Source: Lunularia cruciata (taxonomy: Eukaryota > Streptophyta > Marchantiopsida > Lunulariales > Lunulariaceae). Taken from it: a stretch of 64,000 bases of DNA. Where the stretch lies: contig OX419759.1 of NCBI GenBank assembly GCA_948567375.1, positions 45,237,493-45,301,492 on the forward strand. The letters are read 5' to 3'. The translations under genes were made by a program, and so were the position numbers. Numbering within the stretch: position 1 is the stretch's first letter; the number at the start of each line of letters is the position of its first letter. Shown one piece after another: positions 13,340 to 25,310 of this stretch. The notes beneath the pieces were generated by a model. It worked only from the letters and a program-made list of their open reading frames with translations. It was not told the DNA's origin and searched no databases.

Positions 13340-15160
13340 GAAGAGAAAATATGGAGCTGAAAGCAAGATTTTCTTTGTTCTGAATGGTTTTAATTGGGAC
13401 TTGGTGTGGTAGAATTTCAACTATGTCCACTTTCGTGAATTATGTCATAAACTTTGTAAAATTGCATTTCTACTTCAGCGTGAGGCTAATAAGGAAAGAG
13501 CCCTCTCTTCATGACAAATCAAGGTCAATATCTTGTGCAACGAAAGCTTTCTCGAGCAGCACATGGTCAAGTACATAGATTAAAGTATCTGACTGCAACC
13601 ATAACCAACCCTCAGCAGGTCAACATCTGTAACAGCAACTTTTGAGTTTCCTGTCGTCTTTGCTTCATTGACTACTGCGTGTTGCTGCTAAGGTATGCAG
13701 CACGTCTTTATTCTGTTGAAAAGTGAGAACTGGTAAACTTCTATGTGTCAGTACTTTTAGCGTTTGACTGCTGTCGTCCTAAAAGCAATCATTCCGCTAC
13801 CAGAGCGCAATGGCAATTTACACTTTAGTGCAGTGACTATTCGTTTCTTACTAGGAGGGGATGCTAAGACCTGCATTATGGGTATGTGTTGGGAGGATAT
13901 TTTGAATAACCTCAGGCGAATCTTGTGCTGAATGTGCTGGCCGAGGGCATTCCAGATAAAAGTCGTGTGTACAGTAACGCCGCAGCTCCTAGTTTCCGAG
14001 CTGTTCCTTTGGCTGAATTAGTGGAATGGGCATCTGTTCACGAACTTGCAGATCACGTAGGAGCTCACAAAGTTTTGCAAGGATGCTCTTTGTGGATTAG
14101 ATTTGGTGGTGCGGGGGTTGCAATTTGAATTCGATAATGGCCTGCTTGTTACTCGGTTTAAGATCCTACATACAGGTCCGTGCGATGCATTGAACGTTGA
14201 CAGAGATCTAGGAACGTGCACATCCAGACTTTGGTGTTCCCCACCAAAGTTTGTGTCTGGCTAGGTGTGTATTTTACATCTACCAGACATTGAACAGACT
14301 AGGTAGACGTTACCTCACTCGCTGCTGTGACCGAGACCGATGATTTACTTTGATATTATTAACATTTCCTCAGTATCGGAAGTTAGGATTGGTAGAAGAC
14401 GCCCTGACTGTCCGGTCAAGTTTTGTGAAGAGGTTGTCAGTTTGCTTCGCTTCTTACCGGCAGTCGGAACCTGGTTCTCACCCAATTTGTCAGATGATGT
14501 TGACCCTTTCCAGAGATATTATATTCACAATGTTTGATATTCTCAAAAGAGATAACTATTCAGGATGACAGATGCTGTCCTGTAGAAAGATTCATTCAAG
14601 GATAAGAAGTGATTTCAACTACCTAGTCTAATGAACTTTTTAGTCTTTCGAGACTTAGTAAGGCTAGCTTGATAAGGGAACACTGACTTCAAATGAACTT
14701 CTGCTAGGGCATACTCTGGGAGGATGGAAGAAGATATCTAGTTGGACTGTTGTACGATAACAGTTGAAAGCGCACAAATGTCGTGATGAATTGGCTATCA
14801 ACGTCATCAAGACATCTATGTTAATAGCCAGGAAAGATCACGTAAAGCAAGAATCCCCAGAAAAGCATTGAAATGATGAAGCATTTGGTCAGTCTCAAAC
14901 TTAAAAACCTACCGGTAGACACAGGGAAAGTTCATGATCGATACATTTCATAGTACTCACATCGGATCTGGAACTGTCCATTTTATTGACGGGTAAGACA
15001 TACTAAAATGAAGAATCTTCGAGGGAGTGACATCAAATGTACCCTGATGATCCATGAATCCTAAGCAGTAAACGTCCAGTATTTTTGTACCAGCAATGGA
15101 CAAACACATGATATCTTTGAGGGCCGAAGAATTGATCGTATAATGTACAGGTAGAGCAAG
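13340..15160. other. No recognisable gene; lies 3' of the zinc-finger gene
   Basis: Moderate-GC DNA with short open stretches on both strands (13925-14128 plus, 14018-14221 minus) and no family motif. An imperfect hairpin at 14224-14260 has inner arms ACTTTGGTG and CACCAAAGT and outer arms CCAGA and TCTGG. The right end may be the 3' UTR of the minus-strand gene that stops at 15164. Confidence 0.4.
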
Positions 15161-15163
15161 TAT

Positions 15164-18100
15164 TCAAAATTTCTTTGACTTTTGTGCTTTTAGAATTGGG
15201 TGCTGCGTCAAACGTTTCAGCTTTGTAGTATCGAAGTTCATCTCTCTGCAGATAAAGCAGCCACCGAAGAAATTAGTTCCAGAGCAAGACAACATGATAA
15301 AAAACAGATGATGCACAAAGAATGTTGTCGAAGATTGTTACACCAAGATTCTATAACCTCCGAAAACTAGCATAACAGCAAGTCAAGACCGAGTAACAAA
15401 TTGTAACTCCAAATTCCTGAACGACAGGTTGAATGGACAACACACCTTTTGTACAAGTACACTGCCAGGTAAAATATAAGGAGTAAAATGATCGTGAAAA
15501 GGCTAATTGCCATGAACAACGCCTTGTTCTTACGTATCTGTAAGCACATTAAGAATTTAGTGAACTGAAGGATATTTCTTATTCTGAATTTTTTAAGAAA
15601 AGGCTGAGAAGTGACGATCGCCGAAGTGCCTTTACAACTGAATTACGAGACCAGGTAATCGTTAGTCCGCGACGTAAGCGATCAAAACACTGCCTCCTCA
15701 TTACTGCGACAAGGAACCATAATAACAGATGAGGTGAACTTGCAAGGGGCTTTCAACGTACCCCACTTCCCCTCGGGAAGTACTTTCGCCCTCCACTACA
15801 AGAATGAGCGTCGCAAAATTGGCGCATGAAAAATTCTAGAATCAAACAAAAAATGGTTGGACGTCATGTTAGAATATACTTCACTCTGATGGTAAGAACC
15901 TAGCCGGAATCTGACTTGGTAAATGTTCCAACCTCTACAAAACAATCCAAGACGGTGTTCCGAAGACTACAGGACTCTAAATTGTCCTGATATGTCTCAC
16001 TGGTATATATGTCGCCAATAAATCATACCTCCAAATAAGTTGCAAAATGGAGAACTATACTCAAAGGCTCGATTAAGAAAGTGACTGTCCTATAATTATC
16101 ATCTCAAAACTGGATTTGAATTCCACACTGCAAATTTCATGTGTGATCTGCTCCATATTTTAACGACATACAATCATACCGTTCAAGCGCAAGGCAGTTG
16201 CACCTTCTCCAGGCGGGAAACAGGTATTAGCCAAGCTCTGATTCAGAAACGCCAAACTCAGACTTTAGGTCATTTCCGCAGTATAGTAAAGCCATATTTC
16301 TTTTGATGGTCCAGTTATCCATGAAAAGAAATAGATCAATCAAGGTTATTACAATACAAGCTAAGAGGCATAAAAATAAATGACATAACGAGCGGCTCCC
16401 AAGGCCTGCCTAAATCACCAATTATAATATTCCTCCCATGGGTCATTTACTAAATTAATTTAAGGGAGCTACAGCGACCGCATAAATGAGCCTCGAACTT
16501 CCAGCAACTCAGGGTTGGATGTAGGACAAGACCTCACAGAGATGTTTGTTCTTGCTCACTGCTGCAGGATTGCACCGCTTTTTCGGTGTTGTCTTTGTGG
16601 CACTAGCTACATGGTCACAGTGTATAGCTCCACAAATATCTGCAATGCAACGGTTTGGACCCTGCAGAGAGACACCATCAAAGGCGGGATAGTGTTAGTG
16701 TTGGAAGAGCAGGTTTGCCACCCTTTGGCTTTCCGGCGAACATTTCGGACGAAACCAAGCTTCTAGAGATATATTGGCTAGATGTCCTCCGATCGAGCTT
16801 ATCTACAAACTTCACTGCAAATCTTAGGCAGCACAGTATATCCAGCAAAGCTCTGGAGTTCAGGTTGAAGCAGATATACGTATCGAATAAGCATGGGAAT
16901 CAGATACAAAGTGGAGCTAACTCCTGGAATCCAGATAACAGTCCGGATACTTTTTAAATAGAGGAGCTTGTAGAAGAGGACATTCTGACACTAACAAGGT
17001 CGAGTATATTGTAGTGACGATTGTCCATGTGCTTGTCCAGATAATCTTCGGTGCGAAAAGCTTTCTTGCAGTACCCACACTGCCACTGTGATGGGCGGAT
17101 GTTATCTTTCTGCAATTCCTGATCCTTGAACATATCGTTCTCGGGATTGAATCGGCAGTTCTTAGACACATTGTACTGCTCCTGCTCCAAGAAAGGTTGC
17201 AGATACTGCAGCATTAAACATAGCACATTTGTTATGCTAGGCGCAAGTGGATGATACCCAGCTTCAGTTCTTATTTTCCCTCAGTGCTTTTCTACTTCGC
17301 CAACATTTCTTAGATAAAATGGTATGAAGTGGCGGAGACAGGTTCAAGACTGGAGATTACTAACACCTTCACTGAAGCTAAAGTAAGTACCAAGATCATG
17401 ATTCTCTATGGGTAGGGATTTTGCAATACAGTCTTCGTCTACACTCGCACAGAAACGAAATAACGTATATATCGCTTTGAAGTTTACCTCATCAAAGATC
17501 AGGCGAGCTGTTCTGCTTCTTGATCTCGAACAGTGCACCTTACCATCTTGGGTCTCACTCTCCACTTGTTGTCTGAAAATGTACCACGACGCACTTGCAA
17601 AATGAAACAGAGAACTCTTTACCCTGACCAAATGACTCGAGCCAGACATGCCTACTGCCAAGCGAGAAAGTAGACCTCGAGTCCTCCGAAGCATAGTTGT
17701 CTAAAATGAAGGAAAAGTAATTCCTTAAGCAAATGTAATTCCTCCCACACTATTCAGAAACTTCTATTTGACTTCACTGAAGTGAATTACAACATGTAGG
17801 TCTCAAGACTTGTCCGATGGAGGTATTGACTTCATAGCTGTCGTAACGTGGAGGTCTAGAAGAACAGAATATGCAGAACATATTCCAACTTTGCAATCAG
17901 GAGCACAACAATTGGTTCTCGTGAAAGCACCTTGAGTCAAATCCTCCTCGACCATCCTGCAAGGACAGAAAAACTCTTCAACTGAAAACTGATAATAATG
18001 TTTCGTACTACTCTTCTGTGAAACATAATAACATTGAGTTGAGCACTCGGAGGTCCCCCAATCCATTCAGGTGTACGTGAGAGTTTGCCTCACCCATCCT

Positions 18101-18459
18101 TCTTACAATCTGCGACTATCAAAAGAACTTCTTCCGTTTCTTATCCCGAGATTTCTGGCATAAGTGAGATTAGCACAATGATACTGGACTAGTTTGTAAA
18201 ACTGACGCAAGGTAAGCCTCACCAGAAGTTTAAAAAAAACCTGATGGGGTAGAATTTATCAAGGATCGCCAGGGGGGGGCGGGGGGGGCAATGAAAGTCA
18301 CTCATACATCGAGCAACTTTCGAAACGCATGAAAGAGGGGACATAAATGTATTTTCTTACAAGTATAGACGAACTGCAATTAGTCACGTGCAGTAGGAAG
18401 ACCACCAAAATCAGCGGAAAGAGCAAAATTCTCTTCTTGCTCCTTCCGTAGGTCGCCAT
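15164..18459 (-). CDS. C2H2 zinc-finger transmembrane protein, 9 exons
   Basis: Predicted 284-residue secretory-pathway membrane protein of a plant-conserved family of unknown function. Exons, in transcript order on the minus strand: 18459-18361, 17956-17931, 17572-17488, 17205-16996, 16661-16533, 16237-16180, 15835-15762, 15537-15446, 15245-15164. All junctions are GT-AG and in phase, 855 nt to the stop. A basic N-terminus and hydrophobic stretch (about residues 9-28) form a signal peptide. Residues 113-134 are a C2H2 finger (C113, C116, H129, H134; WQCGYCKKAF then YLDKHMDNRHYN). A Cys/His-rich region follows (RCIADICGAIHCDHV; RQFCDAHSCSGG). Residues ~233-256 are a transmembrane helix with a short basic tail. 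With the signal peptide, the finger would face the lumen or exterior, so metal or protein binding is more likely than DNA binding. The 26-nt second exon is the least certain. No disabling mutation is seen. Confidence 0.87.
18272..18288 (+). other. G8-C-G8 run inside intron 1
   Basis: Two runs of eight G separated by a single C lie in the first intron of the minus-strand zinc-finger gene. This could fold as a G-quadruplex on the plus strand and is C-rich in the transcript. A sequencing or assembly artefact in run length is possible. Confidence 0.6.
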
Positions 18460-19440
18460 GACGGATCAGGATCTGTCTTCTAATCAAATTATCAAAGACC
18501 TGTAAAATATTTGATTTGTCAGCTATACTGGCAAACCAGGTCAAAACTCACCCAGATGGTCTTTCAAATCTTATTACAGCTTACATACATTTCTACGATA
18601 GGGCAAACCGCTCAGATCCTAAGAAAAAAATCATAGCACTGATTGAACACCGAATTGGGTGTTTAATCACCAACTCACCCTATAGATCGTTCTGTGAATT
18701 TGCAGACTCAAAAAGTGACTACCCGATTATTTAGACCTACTAGTAAGCACAAAGTTCATGAAACAGCTCGGCCGGCCCTCTCATATTCTAGAATTCTTAA
18801 ACCCTCGCAAGCTGAATAAAATCTCATATGGCCCATCAATTAAAAAGGCCTGACAGGGTTCGTAAACAAGTTCCCCCCTCGGATACATGCTCATCACCCG
18901 AGAAAAATTACAAAGCTCTCCCGTAACATCACCCACTAAAAGAATCTGACTCTAACGAACTCAGAAAACAAGAGTTCCTTCATGGCCTCCAGAGGGCAAT
19001 CAAGAGCGAAAAAGCAATACACTACGTTCCGCAATTGGGGAGAAACTACCTAAATCCTCAGGTTCTGTGAGATAACCATATACGAATTTGCAGATTCTCT
19101 CTCTGCGTAGTCCCGTTTCATGCGATCCGAGACTGAGTACTTACTTTATTCGCTGTGGAGCATCCAGGCAAGCCCAGAAGGCCCAAAGCCTGCATTGATC
19201 GAGAGATAAGGATTCACTCGAACACGGTTAATGGCACAAAAGAGCATGAAACCATTGCTTTGATTTGGTTCGAACCACTCCCCCCTCGTCGTCTACTCTG
19301 AAAAACCTCCCCCAGACTTAGAGGAACCCAGTCCCGCTATATTTCGGGTCAGAACATAAGCCCTTCATAGATCGAGAAAGTCTCACTAAAGAAATCATGA
19401 AGATTCATGATCTACCTAATTAAAACCAGTGCCTCTGCCC
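18460..19440. other. Upstream region of the zinc-finger gene, no gene seen
   Basis: Holds the presumed promoter and 5' UTR of the minus-strand gene starting at 18459. An open stretch at 18516-18734 (plus) has no recognisable motif. No TATA box or other site could be fixed with confidence. Confidence 0.4.
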
Positions 19441-20560
19441 GCGAATCTCTTGTTCTGTTTTTTATTATTTTCATTAATATATTGCATTTGATTTTAATAT
19501 TTTGGCTAAAATTAAGAACTGAAAGTTCACACTAAAATATACTTCCTTAATTTTACTAAAAAGTCTAATATATTGTGACATGAATATAATGATTTTTCAA
19601 GTTAATATAAAAATACAGTAAGATGGGTTAAATCAAAATTATCCATAACATTTTCACAACCAACCAGATTCTCACTCAAATCTGCATGAAGTACTAATAC
19701 AAACAAAGAATCAAATGTCTTTCAATATCATTTTCAATTATCTAGTAGAAGATTTCAACTCTTTTCACGTTTTTGATTCTGAATAATATAATATATAATA
19801 TACCCGCGAATAGAGGGTATAATATATAACTTCTACATCTTGTCTTGATCTTTTAGGAACATAGAAAATATATTGAAAACCAATCCTAGATTAATATTTT
19901 CTTCTTATCTTAATTAAAGTACTAGGTGTGATTGATATAATACCCAATAATAACATAATATTCTGTTGATATTAATATAGCCTCAACTATACGAGAGTAG
20001 TTAGTTAATTTTAGTGAGCAAATACGAGAGTAGTTAGTTAATTTTACTCTCCCGGCCTACTAAGGGACTAAGTCTTGGTTGAATTCTCTTAACATTAGCA
20101 AAAATTCGTCATCTACTAGTATGTTAGTATCTCCTCTAGATGATATTATAGGTAGTTTAGATTGATCAGATTAAGTTAACCAAGATCTTAAACATCTATT
20201 TCCAAAAAAATTAAACAGATTGTTACATCAAAGAAATATATGACACTAATTAGTTTAGGAGAATTTAGCTGATTTAAAGTCCTTATCAGTTGAAAATTTA
20301 TCTCCCTAGAACACGAACTTGGATATACCCTTTCTGAACAAATATATAAAGAAATAAAAGAAAGAGACTACATTACCCCAATGTAGGGCTCTCATATCCC
20401 GGTTTTGAGGGAGTATATACCGGTTTTGAGGGAGTAGTTTGCCTTTCAAGGTTGAAGGAACCAAACACGAACTCCACATACGACGACGTGGTTAGGCCAT
20501 ACTCGAAGGAGATGAACTCCAGTTGATGGGGACATCAATATCAACGTAATGGGGTTTCAA
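19440..20560. other. AT-rich spacer with short direct duplications
   Basis: AT-rich DNA without a gene. Two small direct duplications are visible. A 24-bp unit (TACGAGAGTAGTTAGTTAAT then TTTA) sits at 19990-20013 and 20023-20046. A 17-bp unit CCGGTTTTGAGGGAGTA sits at 20399-20415 and 20420-20436. Confidence 0.6.
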
Positions 20561-20619
20561 ATATTGGTTCACGGGATCTCGGGTAAATATTCCATAAAAG
20601 ATTAGGGTTTCAGAAATAG

Positions 20620-21060
20620 CTTTATAAAGTTTTCATATAGATTATTATGATATATTATATTTTTATATAGATTATTACGATATCTCGACTAAATTGGTAT
20701 GGGGTGCGGATGGAAAAAGAAAGAGTCTCAGTACGGAGTTCTCGCCAAGTTCCTTATTATTAGCAAACTCCATAAGAGGTAGTTAGTAGAAAACAAGAGA
20801 TATGGAATTTTACATTGTCACATAGTAACACATTAATTACATATTGGGGTTAATAAAGTGTTTGGTTTAGAGTGAATATGGTCGGAGTCGGTTGCCACCC
20901 AACGTAATGTGTTAATTTAGCATTAAATGAGATTTGGCTTGTCGTTGCTCATCCTTGCTCATAGCCGCTTGTTGCCGTTGGTAGTTACTTGTTACATTGG
21001 TAGCCAGTGGATAATGTATTAATTTAAGATTAAATGGGATTTTACTCATTGTTACTCATA
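20620..21060 (+). repeat. Left arm of a long diverged inverted repeat
   Basis: This segment matches, in reverse complement, 24905-25310. Shared blocks include TTATTATTAGCAAACTC, ATTAATTAC, GGTTAATAAAGTG and TTGTTGCC-TTGGTAGTT. The arm also contains an internal 48-bp imperfect duplication (20904-20952 and 21013-21061, both TAATGT-TTAATTTA-ATTAAATG). Long inverted ends are typical of Mutator-like DNA transposons, but exact termini and a target duplication could not be fixed. Confidence 0.65.
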
Positions 21061-21414
21061 GAAGCCGCCTGAAGTCACCCAAAGCCGCCCGAACTTCTGA
21101 ATAAGTTTGCCTACTTGGCTCGGTGGACCAGGCAGACAATCTTCTTCTTTCTACTTGGTAGTCGTGTTCCCAATCAGATAATATACTCTTGTTGCACGTC
21201 TAGTACTCTCTTGTAATGTTTCTATGCAATAGATGCTGAGTCCTTCATTGAGAAATGGACGGTACCTTGTTTATTTATTGGCAGACAAATTGAATACTGG
21301 TTATCATTAATCTCACTCAAATTAAGCACATCTGTTATCTTGCTCAAAGAGAGTTAATGAAATCATAGGAGGGCTCAAAGGTACACCTACATATATATAT
21401 GTTATAAAGGACGG

Positions 21415-21823
21415 GCAAAAATGATATCTATGAGCGAGGGCAGAATTTCTTGCATCATAGGTCTGGCTTGAGGATTCAATCTAATATAGTTCAAAGCTAA
21501 TATGGAGAGTGCCACTGGTTCAGATCTTGAGCACTTCCAGTAAGGACCAAGTAAGGGTTTATCAAGTGGTTAAACCCATCATTGCGTAATCTCAAAGTGG
21601 CTAGAGTAATCTTGAAACGGTAATTCTACTCTTACACGTCTACTAAAATCCACGACTGGCATACAAGAAGCAATTCTAACAATACTATGCCAAGGTTGTA
21701 AATGATACTCTTGGCTGTGAGTTGACATGTCTACAGAAATTGGGGATCAATCTAATTGGCTAGATCTTTAGCTAGATCAATTATGGTCCTACAGATGCCA
21801 AAGTCTACAACCTTGAAAGTGGT
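21415..21823 (-). pseudogene. Protein kinase fragment (receptor-like kinase type)
   Basis: Read on the minus strand from 21823 downwards. The first stretch carries the kinase subdomain VII motif (FKVVDFGICRT, with DFG). Then come two in-frame stops and the subdomain IX region (LTAKSIIYNLGIVLLELL). After a frame change the C-terminal region follows (LNPQARPMMQEILPSLIDI). The N-terminal lobe and catalytic loop are missing, and the fragment breaks off exactly where the LTR-like sequence starts at 21824. It is a dead gene piece lying inside the inverted repeat, so it may have been captured by a transposon. Confidence 0.75.
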
Positions 21824-22462
21824 TGTAACACCCATTTGTGCATGTATGTAGTATTGTGATACTTAGTTTTGTCTTACTAGTACTTGAGAGATATTATTTA
21901 TATAGAGATAAAGGACGGTTCTACATTAGTCATGATTAGCTAAAGTTAGTCATAACTAAGATAGAGGGGAACTTACTTTAGAGGAAGTAGAAAAGATGAA
22001 CACCATTATTTTGGATTCTAGTGTGTTGACTTGGTATTATTCTTAGGTGTTTGGCTTTGAGTAAAGAGTTGAGATAGCCTTTTTGTTTTGGATTCTTTTA
22101 TAGTCCAAGGATAGCCCTTGTGAAGGAATCCTTGACTTAGTGGTTGGGTCAAGATAAGATCACATGCTTAGTAGAATATGCCCATATGGATGGATATTCC
22201 TTTATACCTTTTGACTTTATTTGACTTTTAGCCTAGTAACTTGAGTTACTCCAGTAATTAGTAACTTTGGTGCTTAACTATTTCACAAGTATATAAACTA
22301 GGGGTGAAGAGGTACTTATCATCCTTTCATTTGCAACTATCTCTCTCTCATTGAGTTCTCTAGTGAGCAATGTTTTGAGTCTCGGAGTGTTAGCCTTGAT
22401 GGAGTATGATGGAGTTGGGGTTCTTTGTCTTCTTAGTCCATGGTTTGCTACCATAATAGCCA
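21824..22462 (+). repeat. Putative LTR of a Ty3/gypsy element
   Basis: Begins TGTAACACCC and ends in CA, with a TATA-like box (TATAAA at 22292-22297) followed by a C/T-rich leader. It interrupts the kinase fragment exactly and is followed about 200 bp later by integrase remnants on the same strand. No clear primer site follows and no matching right LTR was found, so the LTR assignment is an inference. Confidence 0.45.
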
Positions 22463-22639
22463 TCAGAGGTTCATCATGAGTAAGAGACAGACCGGCTCAT
22501 AGTATGCAGACTAATGTACAATATTTTTTGCAAGATGTGTAGTTTGTGACTAAGTTAGAGCATCATTTAATGCTCCTATGCCATAATTAAACCCATTACC
22601 TATCATAAGATTGGGTTATCGCTAGAGTTTGGACTTTGT

Positions 22640-23545
22640 TGGACATTTACAGTTGATTGTGAGACATCATTGGTATGTTTTGGTGATGGTGGAGCATTTC
22701 TCCAATTGGATTGAGTTGGTAGACTTCTTCACAAGTCCAATGAAGGGACGGCTTACTTGTTCTTGGATCAAGTTCTCAGTCATTTTGGTGACCAATTGAG
22801 GTTTTGATTGATCAAGGTACAAAGTTCTTGGGGGAGTTTTAGGTCTTGTATGACAAGGCTTTGATTGATCATCATACTACTTCTCAAGATCACCTTAAGG
22901 CAGATGGCTTAGCAAAGAGAGTGGTTTAGATAGTGAAGAGAGGATTATAGAAGTATGGTTTGTAGAGAGGCCACTTGCCAAATTTATTTGCAAGATGCTA
23001 CTATAGTTTTGGACTTGGATGATTTAGATGTATGGATGAGCGCATGTTCTCAATGGGCAGAGATCTTTCAAAGAGTCATGCCGATGGCCTTTGAGAACTT
23101 GGCGATTGCTCAACATAGGGATACCTTACGCTATGCTACCATTCAAGGAGGAGATTATAGACCCTCAATCCATTGATTTCATCCGGGTGACTATGTATAT
23201 CTACAACAGACAACATCAACAATACTTGATGTTTCTACCGGCATCACTATCTTGAGAGTGTGCAAGGTTTTGACATCTAGAATCCTTGTGTTGGAAGGAC
23301 GTGATGGTGTTGTTTGGAAGGATCATGTGCAAAATTATACGCCACACCACCTCCTAAACATTGATGGTACTATGGACCCAAGCACTTGTACGAGCAAGCT
23401 TGAGGTGTATGTTATGCGGTTCTTTTGGTAGAGCTATTATATGCTAGTGTGTGATAGCTGTTTGAGAGGATGGCATATGGTATGTATGACTCCTCCCCTC
23501 ATGATTGTTCCTCAAGGATAATGGTTATGTCATAGGTGTACTTGA
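22640..23545 (+). pseudogene. Ty3/gypsy integrase C-terminal remnant with PHD finger
   Basis: Decayed integrase reading in shifting frames. It runs from a core region (WYVLVMVEHFSNWIELV; LSHFGDQLR), through a stretch like DHHTTSQDHLKADGLAKR, to a well-preserved block at 22955-23176 (FENLAIAQHRDTLRYATIQG). The C-terminus carries a PHD-type zinc finger at 23406-23539: C-M-L-C (23406-23417), C-D-S-C (23450-23461), W-H-M-V-C, then PPL and W-L-C-H-R-C. A frameshift separates the first Cys pair from the rest, and several stops are present. PHD fingers read histone tails, so in an integrase this would be a targeting module, as chromodomains are in chromoviruses. The element is dead. Confidence 0.7.
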
Positions 23546-23716
23546 CTTATAGTTAGTTCATTCTTTATATGGTATAGATTGCAGACAAGCAACTAACGAG
23601 GAGGCTTGATAGCACCCGGCCTCTTGATCTTTTGCCCACCATAGGGTATACCATATACATGGAGTAAATGACTATTTGGAGTTAGAAGGACCTAAATGCC
23701 AACTAGGGAGGCAATT

Positions 23717-24362
23717 GTGGCACTTTAGAGTCCATGTATGCCTTATGTGTGAGTTGTGCTTCTATAATTTGCAATGTTGATAGTGATGTATTTATGCACG
23801 ACAATTGTCACGTCATTTGTAGCATCTCACCTAGATTGGTCAAACTCTGGAATAATAGTGTTAGTAGTCAAGAGTATTTTGGAAGTTACTCATAGACTAC
23901 TTGTTGACGGACATATTTCATGTTCAAGGTATTGACTTTATGGTGGGGCTGACCGTCACTTGTACCATTTGGACCATTGGGTGTACCATCAACGGGACCA
24001 TTAGGGTTTGAGGCCTAGCTTGAGTCTAGGAGGTATAGTTTTGGAGTGCAACTCCAGAGACCTCGCTTCTTTGATGTTCAGCCTTTGAGTTCTTGGCTAT
24101 GGTAGATAGAGGCCGACAAGCATCACCTAGATTCTCTTAGCTAGAGTAGGTGTGGCTTGACTGTAATCAATGCCAAGTTGCTGGCAGATTATTGAGTGAT
24201 AGATTAATTAATGATCTGATTGAGAATGATTCAAGTTGTATAAACAAATTGATTGTTGTGGCACTTTAGAGTCCATATATGACTTATGTGTGAGTTGTGC
24301 TTCTATTGTGTGTGATGTTGATAACTATGTATGTTGTGTAGCAATGTATTTATGCATGACAA
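23717..24362. repeat. Direct repeat pair about 540 bp apart
   Basis: 23717-23805 and 24258-24362 share GTGGCACTTTAGAGTCCAT, TTATGTGTGAGTTGTGCTTC and GATGTATTTATGCA-GACAA. They lie just 3' of the integrase-PHD remnant and could be LTR pieces of that element or a duplicated unrelated repeat. Confidence 0.65.
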
Positions 24363-24904
24363 AGGAGATGAGGTGCTAATAAATGAATGCCTTGTAAATT
24401 ATTTTACGGTATATCACATGCAATTTGTGTTCATTTATAAAGATTAAGCACTATATTATGGATGTTTAGGATTGATGTATTGAAATAAATGATGGTCAAA
24501 AGAGATGATGTGGCTTCTTGTGAGAGTTTCCATGTTTTTCTAGTGATTGATTCTTAGAGTGGGATTTGTGGAATTTTTTGGTGAATCCAAAATGCTGCTC
24601 TCGACTATTTGAATTCAAATTCACCATTTGCAAATGTAAATGTGGTGTGTAAATGCTCATGTTAGTAAACTAAACCGGTGGGCTTTGTAGTTTTATATTG
24701 TTGTGGTAGTTCATTTGCATATATTAGTGTGGCAAGGGAGATAGTACAAGTTATGGAAAATGATTTGCATTGTCTTGCAACAACCAAGAAATTAATTGAA
24801 GGTCAAGGAATTGTACTCCAAAAGGGCAACAAAAATTTAGAAAAAGGAGATAAAGAACTTGATTGCAATGCAAGCTCACATTTGGATGAAAAATCAACAA
24901 GCAC

Positions 24905-25310
24905 TATTGAGCGGCTACCAATAGCAACAAGCAACTACCAATGGCAACAAGTGGCTTTAGGCACCAACAAGCGGCTATAGGTGCCATTGAGCAACTACAA
25001 GCAACAAGCAATGATGGGCAAAATCCCGTTTAATTCTAAATTAACACATTACACCAGTCTGCAACGGGTGCAACCAAATTCACCCTAAACCCATGCACTT
25101 TATTAACCATAATAAGTAATGCACTTTATTAACCATAATAAGTAATTAATATGTTATGGTGTGACAATGGATAACACCACATCCCTTTTCTATGAACCAC
25201 TTCTTATTGAGTTTGCTAATAATAAAACAGTTGGCTGGAACTATGTAGTGGGACTCACATTGCACGCACCGATTTAATCAATGGTTCATAATAATCTACA
25301 TGAAAATATA
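24905..25310 (-). repeat. Right arm of the long inverted repeat
   Basis: Reverse complement of the arm at 20620-21060. It contains a short tandem duplication ATGCACTTTATTAACCATAA (25093-25112 and 25120-25139) not present in the left arm. Together the arms flank about 3.8 kb holding the kinase fragment, LTR-like sequence and integrase remnant. Confidence 0.65.

Larger units (their letters stand above)
10680..13340. other. AT-rich block, no gene
   Basis: Composition drops sharply to very AT-rich DNA with simple motifs (tandem AATTA near 10927) and long A/T runs. The longest open stretch (12139-12426, plus) has no recognisable motif. The block contains two long palindromes, listed separately. 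It may be an old, strongly mutated repeat. Nothing identifies its class. Confidence 0.5.

Noticed and set aside
19264-19280. GGTTCGAACC, like a tRNA T-loop
   Set aside because: No matching acceptor, D or anticodon stems could be drawn around it.
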